This document shows positions 1-4,713 of a stretch of 7,257 nt of DNA, one piece after another (position 1 is the stretch's first letter; each line of letters begins with the position of its first letter). Below the pieces are notes generated by a model. That model was not told where the DNA came from, made no database searches, and saw only the letters and a program-made list of their open reading frames with translations. The stretch is from Chloroflexota bacterium (GTDB taxonomy: Bacteria; Chloroflexota; Anaerolineae; Aggregatilineales; Phototrophicaceae), in the NCBI GenBank assembly GCA_003242205.1, contig QGUR01000239.1, forward strand, positions 1 through 7,257, given 5' to 3'. The translations under genes and the position numbers were made by a program.

Positions 1-359
1 CGGTAAACCCGCTTTGGCATTCAACGTCTTTTGCCCGGGCCGTTTACCGCCGATTAGGGAAATAACCGCAGGGGGGCGGGCGGCGGTTTCAGCGGCGGGG
101 GCGGTTCCAGCAGGTCGCGCAAGGTGTCTTTCAGGGCTTGATGCAACTGATTTGCCTGCTTGATCCCCTGCTTGCGCGCGCGTGCCTTCAGATTTTCGAT
201 GACGGTCTGCGTCGTCTCAACGCCGAGGTCAGCCTGGATGAGGACGGCCTCAATATCATCCCAGGTCTCGTCGTCGATATCGCTGCTGCCAAGCATCTGC
301 GCGATGCGGCCGAAAAATGACTGGCGAGTTTTCGCCATGCCGCTGCGGAAAATACCCAA
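1..359 (-). CDS. ftsY: Signal recognition particle receptor FtsY, N-terminal part (partial, frame broken near the contig edge)
   Basis: FtsY is the membrane-associated GTPase that receives ribosome-SRP complexes and hands them to the Sec translocon. Visible here is the helical N domain (SRP54_N type): TRQSFFGRIAQML near residue 11, then an acidic stretch and IEAVLIQADLGVETT, both typical of FtsY. The start is TTG at 357-359, with GGAG (minus strand, 369-372) 9 nt upstream; an internal ATG at 336-338 is the alternative. The first frame stops at 54-56. From about position 66 down to 1, another frame reads VISLIGGKRPGQKTLNAKAG, which aligns with the family's P-loop strand (V-I-x-V-V-G-V-N-G-S-G-K-T-T-T-x-A-K). 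The G domain therefore continues but is garbled, most simply by sequencing error at a contig end. The gene is divergent from moaC. The family identity is clear; the 3' boundary is the window edge. Confidence 0.88.
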
Positions 360-419
360 TGCTTATGTCTCCAATGTGTGCTTACCAGGGGAGTAACGGC
401 GGCTCTGACCAGGGAGTTT

Positions 420-448
420 AGTATACATGCGCGCGAGGGGCTACACAA
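420..448 (-). promoter_or_regulatory. Candidate sigma-70-type promoter for ftsY
   Basis: Reading the minus strand, TTGTGT (443-448) and TATACT (420-425) are separated by exactly 17 bp and point towards ftsY, whose start lies about 60 nt downstream. The -10 matches the consensus at 5 of 6 bases; the -35 matches only in its first three. It was found by eye, and placement in a divergent intergenic region is the main support. Confidence 0.4.
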
Positions 449-470
449 GACCGTTTGCCGTGGGATACGC

Positions 471-476
471 TATAAT
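471..476 (+). promoter_or_regulatory. Candidate -10 element (TATAAT) for the moaC-led operon
   Basis: A perfect TATAAT lies 26 nt before the moaC start in otherwise GC-rich DNA, so the 5' leader would be only about 20 nt and hold just the ribosome site. No good -35 is seen at 16-18 bp upstream (the bases there read about AAGACC). It would drive all six plus-strand genes to 4705, since I see no terminator between them. The 360-502 gap holds this element, the opposing ftsY promoter and nothing else I can support; no molybdenum-cofactor riboswitch fits in so short a leader. Confidence 0.5.
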
Positions 477-502
477 GTGGGGATATGCGGCAAGGAGCAG
501 GC

Positions 503-988
503 ATGGATGACCGGCTGACTCATCTCGACGAAACGGGCGCCGCGCGCATGGTGGATGTTGGCGAGAAACCCGACTCGGAGCGTATCGCTGTTGCCGCCGG
601 GGCAGTGTATATGCAGCCCGAAACGCTGCGTCTGGTTCGTGAGGGCGCGCTCAAGAAAGGCGATGTGCTGACGGTAGCGCGGATCGCCGGCATCATGGCG
701 GCCAAACGCACCGCCGAACTCATTCCGCTGTGCCATCCCATTCTCCTGACGCATCTCGATGTGGAACTGACTCTGGACGACGCGCACTCCGCGGTCGCAA
801 TCCGCGCGACGGTACGGACGCGCGGCAAAACCGGCGTCGAGATGGAGGCCCTCACCGCCGTCTCGGTCGCCGCTTTGACGGTGTACGATATGGCGAAAGC
901 TGTCGACCGCAGCATGAGGATTGGCGACATCAGGCTGCTGGAAAAGCGCGGCGGCCAGCATGGCGATTATCTGGCTGATGAATCTTGA
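503..988 (+). CDS. moaC: Cyclic pyranopterin monophosphate synthase MoaC
   Basis: MoaC converts 3',8-cyclo-7,8-dihydro-GTP, made by MoaA, into cyclic pyranopterin monophosphate, the first stable intermediate of molybdenum cofactor synthesis; it acts in the cytosol as a hexamer. From ATG 503 the product is 161 residues, the same length as the E. coli enzyme. Near-invariant motifs are present: LTHLDETGAARMVDV at the N-terminus, KKGDV (Lys52), IPLCHP (His78), GKTGVEMEALTAVSVAALTVYDM (quoted in parts: GKTGVEMEAL then VAALTVYDM, Asp129) and Lys132, matching the E. coli active-site Lys51, His77, Asp128 and Lys131. An in-frame ATG at 485 would add six residues, but AGGAG at 493-497 lies 5 nt before 503 and the family begins here. 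It is the first gene of the operon; moaD follows after 46 nt. The enzyme looks intact. Confidence 0.96.
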   Translation: MDDRLTHLDETGAARMVDVGEKPDSERIAVAAGAVYMQPETLRLVREGALKKGDVLTVARIAGIMAAKRTAELIPLCHPILLTHLDVELTLDDAHSAVAIRATVRTRGKTGVEMEALTAVSVAALTVYDMAKAVDRSMRIGDIRLLEKRGGQHGDYLADES

Positions 989-1034
989 GGCCCGGATGTG
1001 AAACCGTGGCTGTAACGGAAGCGTATCTGATAAC

Positions 1035-1289
1035 ATGCGCCTGAATGTACTGCTGTTTGCGACATTGAAGGAACGCGCCGGGGCGGGGCGTATTGCGCTG
1101 GAACTACCCGCCGGCGAGATCACGGTCGCGCAGCTTCGGGATGTGCTTGTGCAGCAATACCCATCGCTTGGTCCGAGCATGCCAACCGCCATCTGCGCGA
1201 TTAACCACGAATTCGCCGGAGCGCAGGATGTTGTGTCCGAGGGCGATGAAGTGGCGTTCTTTCCACCTGTCAGCGGAGGAGGGCTGTGA
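1035..1289 (+). CDS. moaD: Molybdopterin synthase small (sulfur-carrier) subunit MoaD, with a C-terminal -GL extension
   Basis: MoaD is a ubiquitin-fold protein that carries sulfur as a C-terminal thiocarboxylate and inserts its tail into MoaE to sulfurate cyclic pyranopterin monophosphate. The 84-residue product has the family N-terminus (MRLNVLLFATLKERAG) and the end motif DEVAFFPPVSGG. The family normally stops at that Gly-Gly, whereas here the reading frame ends S80-G81-G82-G83-L84, two residues further on. If real, the tail would need trimming before adenylation by a MoeB-type enzyme; alternatively a base is wrong. The ribosome site is weak (GGAAG at 1017-1021, 13 nt from ATG), so translation may depend on moaC upstream. 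The stop overlaps the moaE start by 4 nt (GTGA), as expected for two subunits of one complex. Confidence 0.94.
   Translation: MRLNVLLFATLKERAGAGRIALELPAGEITVAQLRDVLVQQYPSLGPSMPTAICAINHEFAGAQDVVSEGDEVAFFPPVSGGGL
1275..1288 (+). promoter_or_regulatory. Ribosome binding site and GTG start of moaE, embedded in the last codons of moaD
   Basis: GGAGGAGGG at 1275-1283 is a very strong Shine-Dalgarno sequence just before GTG 1286. The same nine bases are the codons for the three terminal glycines of MoaD, so the sequence does two jobs: it encodes the functional Gly tail and loads ribosomes for the partner subunit. It decides the GTG start of moaE and suggests coupled translation of the two subunits. 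Confidence 0.8.
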
Positions 1290-1762
1290 CCGGCTATCCT
1301 GAAATCTGCCAGCTCGCCTCGGAGCCGCTGGATCTGGATGCGCTGATCGCCTCGATCACGACCGTCGATACCGGTGCTGTCTGCGTATTCAGCGGCATGG
1401 TGCGCGGTAACACACAACGCGAAGGCGAAATCGCGCAAACGGAACATCTGGAATACGAGGCTTACGCGCCAATGGCGCTGGCTAAAATGCGTCAGGTCGC
1501 TGCCGAAATCCGCGAGCGCTGGCCGCTGGTGCAGGGCATCGCTATCGTGCAGCGCGTTGGCCGGCTGGAAGTCGGGCAGAATACCATTCTCATTGCCTGC
1601 GCGTCGGCACACCGCGATGGGGGTTGTTTTGAAGGGGCGCGCTATGGCATTGATCGCCTGAAGGAAATCGTTCCGGTGTGGAAAAAAGAAATACGGCCCG
1701 ATGGGTCGTCATGGGTTGAAGGCCACTACCAGCCTGCCACGCCAGACCGCAGGCGCGAATAA
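1286..1762 (+). CDS. moaE: Molybdopterin synthase catalytic (large) subunit MoaE
   Basis: MoaE binds cyclic pyranopterin monophosphate and, with thiocarboxylated MoaD, forms the dithiolene of molybdopterin in a MoaD2-MoaE2 tetramer. The 158-residue product keeps the family order: TGAVCVFSGMVR (Arg40), HLEYEAY, VGRLEVG, the SAHR motif (His109-Arg110), then RLKEIVPVWKKE with Lys126 and Lys133, equivalent to the E. coli catalytic Lys119 and Lys126. The start is GTG 1286, fixed by the strong ribosome site inside moaD. Two points are odd. Gln89 stands where many homologues have His (VQRVG against VHRVG), and residues 112, 113 and 117 are Gly where I would expect residues such as Glu or Ala, in a run of G-rich codons (1617-1642) that could hold miscalls. 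The stop overlaps an ATG at 1762 that is probably not used. Confidence 0.95.
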   Translation: MTGYPEICQLASEPLDLDALIASITTVDTGAVCVFSGMVRGNTQREGEIAQTEHLEYEAYAPMALAKMRQVAAEIRERWPLVQGIAIVQRVGRLEVGQNTILIACASAHRDGGCFEGARYGIDRLKEIVPVWKKEIRPDGSSWVEGHYQPATPDRRRE

Positions 1763-1780
1763 TGAGCATTGAGCGCACGC

Positions 1781-1797
1781 AGGAGCAAAAACAAATG
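1781..1797 (+). promoter_or_regulatory. Ribosome binding site deciding the fabF start (ATG 1795)
   Basis: AGGAGC at 1781-1786 is followed by an 8-nt spacer and ATG at 1795. The upstream in-frame ATG at 1762 overlaps the moaE stop and would add 11 residues (MSIERTQEQKQ) that the family lacks, whereas MTRRVVVTG from 1795 is the standard FabF beginning. I therefore take 1795 as the start. Confidence 0.75.
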
Positions 1798-3035
1798 ACC
1801 CGACGTGTCGTGGTCACCGGCATCGGCATGATCACGCCTTTAGGACATAACGCCGCCGATACGTGGGAGGCGATTAAAGCGGGAAAAAGCGGCATCGGGC
1901 CGATCACACTGTTTGACGCTTCGTCATTTGACGTCTGCATCGCCGCTGAAGTCAAGGACTGGGACCCGACCGTTATAAGGCGGGCCAAGAGGGGCGCAAA
2001 CCCGACCCACTACCAGAGTTCCCTATTGGCGCGGGCCGGGAAGCCATCGCAGATGCGGGGCTGGAGATAACGGACGAAAATCGTTACCGCAGCGGCGTCA
2101 TCGTCGGTTCGGCGGTCGGCGGAGTCGAGAGCTATTACGAGGAAGCATTTCGACTGTTTCAAACCGGTGACCATCGCAGGATTACGCCGTTTGGCATCCC
2201 GCGGCTGATGGTGAATGGCGGTAGCGACCTGATCGCGATTGAAATCGGCGCGATGGGGCCGTCCTACACGCCGATCTCCGCGTGCGCCACCGGGGCGGAC
2301 TGCATCGGCCATGCCTTCGATCTGATTCGTTTTGGCCGGCTGGATCGCGCTCTGGCCGGGGCAGGTGAAGCGCCGATCATCCCCATCGGCATCGCTGCGT
2401 TCGACCGGACGGGCGCGTGCTCGCGCGAGAAGGAAAATCCGGCGGGCGCTTCGCGGCCCTTCGATCGCAACAGGTCGGGGCTGGTGTTTAGCGAAGGCGC
2501 GGCGGTGCTCGTCCTTGAGGAACTGGAGCACGCGCGGGCGCGTGGGGCGAACATTTACGCCGAAATCGTCGGCTATGGCTCGACGTCGGACGCCTATCAT
2601 ATCACCGCGCCACATCCTCAGGGATTGGGCGCGGCGGCGGCGATCCGGATGGCGCTGGAAGACGCCTGTCTGGATCCATCCGACATTGACTACATCAACG
2701 CGCACGGCACGGCCACCAGCCTGAATGATGTGATGGAGACGCTGGCGGTGAAGGAGGCGCTTGGCGAGCACGCCTACCGCGTGCCGATGAGTTCCACCAA
2801 GAGTATGACAGGTCACGCGATGGGCGCGACAGCGGCGTTTGAGGGCGTTTTCGCCATTCTGGCGCTGCGCGATCAGGTCGCGCCGCCGACGATCAATCTC
2901 ACCGACCCGGACCCGCAGTGCGATCTGGATTACGTCCCGAATGAGGCCCGGGAGATGCCGCTCAAGACCGTTATGAGCAACTCCTTCGGGTTTGGCGGTC
3001 ATAACGTATCGTTGATATTCAGGGCATTTCATTGA
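1795..3035 (+). CDS. fabF: 3-oxoacyl-[acyl-carrier-protein] synthase II (FabF), reading frame broken by a net 1-nt deletion near 2017
   Basis: FabF condenses malonyl-ACP with acyl-ACP in each elongation cycle of type II fatty acid synthesis. One frame runs from 1795 to about 2016, and the second from about 2017 to the TGA at 3033-3035. Restoring one base (TACCAG-AG-TTC to a second CAG) gives exactly 413 residues, the E. coli FabF length. It also puts the catalytic triad at family positions: Cys164 (codon 2283-2285, in SACATGA), His304 (2703-2705, in NAHGT) and His341 (2814-2816, in KSMTGHA, with Lys336 before it). The end SNSFGFGGHN is also typical. Between about 1975 and 2040 the residues fit the family poorly in either frame, unlike the rest. 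Sequencing error is likelier than a pseudogene, because the gene is essential in most bacteria and perfect elsewhere. It overlaps rnc by 4 nt; no acpP lies next to it. Confidence 0.93.
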
Positions 3036-3736
3036 GCCAGTCTTATCAAAACGACCTCGATCGGTTTGAGCAATTGGTCGGGCTGCGCTTTCAGGATCGC
3101 AGTCTGCTCCAGGAAGCGATGACGCATCGTTCGTATGTCAACGAACATGCGGAACCCGAACTTGTCGATAACGAACGGCTGGAGTTTCTGGGCGATTCGG
3201 TTCTGGGCTTCCTGACAGCGGATATGCTTTATCGCCGTTTTCCGGAAATGGCGGAGGGCGAACTGACCCGGCTGCGTGCGGCGCTGGTGCGTACCGAGAC
3301 GCTAGCCGAGGTGGCGCAACTCTGCCATGTTGGCGAGACGCTGCGCATGGGCAAAGGGGAAGAGGCCAGCGGTGGCCGCGAACGCCCTAACAACCTTTGC
3401 GGCGCGTTCGAGGCGCTGGTGGGGGCGCTCTATCTCGATCAAGGGCTGGACGCCACGCGGGCCTTCGTTGTGCCGTTGCTGGAACGGCAACTGGAGCTTG
3501 TGCTGGCCGAGCAGCTTGACAAGGACGCGCGCAGCCTCTTTCAGGAGTGGAGCCAGGCACACTACAACGTTACGCCGGTCTATCGTACGGTTTCCGAAAC
3601 CGGGCCGGATCATGAAAAGGTCTTCACGGTTGAGGTGCTGGTCGGCAGCGAAGTCGTTGGTCTGGGAACCGGGCGCAGCAAGCAGGCTGCCGCGCAGGCC
3701 GCCGCCCAGGACGCGCTGAAGCGCGTACAGACATAG
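3032..3736 (+). CDS. rnc: Ribonuclease III
   Basis: RNase III cuts double-stranded RNA, maturing rRNA precursors and trimming structured mRNAs, as a homodimer. The 234-residue product has the nuclease domain in the first ~155 residues (HRSYVNEH, then the signature NERLEFLGDSVLG with Glu48, Glu51 and Asp55) and a double-stranded RNA-binding domain at about 165-232 (DARSLFQEW to KQAAAQAAAQDALKRV). Glu127 in FEALVGALYLDQG matches E. coli Glu117. The partner metal ligand, Asp114 in E. coli, is Gly124 here (codon 3401-3403, in LCGAFEAL). The start is TTG 3032, overlapping the fabF stop as TTGA, with AGGG at 3021-3024 7 nt upstream; the next in-frame ATG (3119) would delete the first helix. Translation is probably coupled to fabF. 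Its place after fabF matches the common fabF-rnc order. Confidence 0.95.
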   Translation: MSQSYQNDLDRFEQLVGLRFQDRSLLQEAMTHRSYVNEHAEPELVDNERLEFLGDSVLGFLTADMLYRRFPEMAEGELTRLRAALVRTETLAEVAQLCHVGETLRMGKGEEASGGRERPNNLCGAFEALVGALYLDQGLDATRAFVVPLLERQLELVLAEQLDKDARSLFQEWSQAHYNVTPVYRTVSETGPDHEKVFTVEVLVGSEVVGLGTGRSKQAAAQAAAQDALKRVQT

Positions 3737-3769
3737 CTTCAGACAACTGGAAATCAGGAGCAACCGAAC

Positions 3770-4705
3770 ATGGCTGAAGCGCTGACCCTCTGGCAGCAAC
3801 CGAAGGCAAAGCACATCAACATGATCGCCGGCTGGCGACAGTGGGCGGATGCCGGTTCGGCATCCTCAGGGCTACCACAGTACATCATCGAGCAGCTTGG
3901 GGCGCAGAAAATCGGGGAAATACGGCCTGATGGTTTTTATCTGTTCCAGATACCCGGCACGCACGATCTCGTTCGCCCGATGGTGCAGTTCGATGAAGGT
4001 TTCCCCGAGTCGCTGGAGCAGTGGCGCAACGAACTCTATTACGCTGGCGATGAGGAACGCGGGCTGGTCATCTTCGTTGGCGATGAGCCTCACCTCGATA
4101 TCGAGCGTTACGTGAACACCGTGCTTGACGCCGCCGAGATGCTTAACGTGAAGCGGATTGTCGGGCTGGGCGGCGTGTACGGTGAGTTGCCGTACGATAA
4201 GGCCCGAACCATCGGCTGCGTCTATAGCCTGCGCCATATGAAGGCCGAAATGCAAACGCTGGGCGTCCAGCTTTCCAACTACCAGGGTGGGGCCAGCATC
4301 GGCTCGTATTTCTGCAAGCGGGCGGGTGACCGCGGGCAGGAATTCGTCGCCTTCTACGTTTTCGTGCCGAATTACGATTTCTCGCTGCTAGGCCAGCGCG
4401 GCAGCGCCATTCGCATTGAGAATGACTTTATGGCCTGGCATGCCATCGTGCGCCGCATTAACCATATGCTGAAAACGCGTATTCCACTTGAAGACCTTGA
4501 AAACCTCAGCGGCGAGTTGATGCGCGCGGTGAGCAGCAAGGTGGATGAACTGGACAGCGCCGAGCCGGAACTGGGTGTGCGCGACTACCTCCGGCGGCTG
4601 TCCGACTCGTTCGAGGAAGTGCCTTTCGACCCGCTCGACGATGTCTGGGAAGACGCGCTGCGCAGCCTGTTGAACGACGACGATGAGGAAGCTGGCGAAG
4701 ACTGA
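3770..4705 (+). CDS. PAC2-family protein (proteasome-assembly-chaperone-like), function unknown
   Basis: The 311-residue product resembles the PAC2 family (PF09754), named after a eukaryotic proteasome assembly chaperone but found widely in archaea and some bacteria, where no general function is settled. Supporting parts are the opening IAGWRQWADAGSASSGLPQYI, the strand GLVIFVGDEPHLDIERYVN, the central GLGGVYGELPYDK followed by a second sub-domain, and NYQGGASIGSYF. These fit a Rossmann-like alpha/beta fold with nucleoside-phosphorylase-like topology. No signal peptide or membrane helix is seen, so it should be cytosolic. The C-terminus is a strongly acidic tail (LLNDDDEEAGED). AGGAG at 3756-3760, 9 nt before the ATG, supports the start. 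It lies 33 nt after rnc and closes the operon. The family call rests on recognition of the pattern, not a profile search. Confidence 0.78.
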   Translation: MAEALTLWQQPKAKHINMIAGWRQWADAGSASSGLPQYIIEQLGAQKIGEIRPDGFYLFQIPGTHDLVRPMVQFDEGFPESLEQWRNELYYAGDEERGLVIFVGDEPHLDIERYVNTVLDAAEMLNVKRIVGLGGVYGELPYDKARTIGCVYSLRHMKAEMQTLGVQLSNYQGGASIGSYFCKRAGDRGQEFVAFYVFVPNYDFSLLGQRGSAIRIENDFMAWHAIVRRINHMLKTRIPLEDLENLSGELMRAVSSKVDELDSAEPELGVRDYLRRLSDSFEEVPFDPLDDVWEDALRSLLNDDDEEAGED

Positions 4706-4713
4706 CGTTCGCC
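4694..4713. terminator. Weak candidate bidirectional hairpin between convergent genes
   Basis: GGCGAA (4694-4699) and TTCGCC (4708-4713) form a perfect 6-bp stem with an 8-nt loop. It spans the stop codon of the PAC2-family gene and fills the 8-nt gap up to the stop of the convergent gene. A second small inverted repeat, CAACC-GCC-GGTTG (4720-4732), follows inside the end of that gene. There is no T-run on either side, so intrinsic termination is uncertain; collision of polymerases or Rho may do the work instead. Confidence 0.3.

Noticed and set aside
420..428. GTATAC palindrome as an operator site
   Set aside because: It is only six bases, occurs inside the putative -10 of ftsY, and has no second copy nearby.
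470..1612. A 380-codon open frame on the minus strand across moaC-moaD-moaE
   Set aside because: It lies wholly antisense to three well-recognised genes, has no recognisable domain, and is expected from codon bias in GC-rich DNA.
1762..1764. ATG overlapping the moaE stop as the fabF start
   Set aside because: It lacks its own ribosome site, and the extra residues are absent from FabF; ATG 1795 has AGGAGC 8 nt upstream and begins at the family N-terminus.
2010..3032. A 340-codon open frame on the minus strand across fabF
   Set aside because: It is antisense to the conserved FabF catalytic region and rich in Arg, His and Asp in a way typical of shadow frames.
1795..3035. Programmed ribosomal frameshift in fabF
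   Set aside because: There is no slippery heptamer or downstream structure at 2010-2020, and the surrounding residues are also off-pattern, which points to sequence error.
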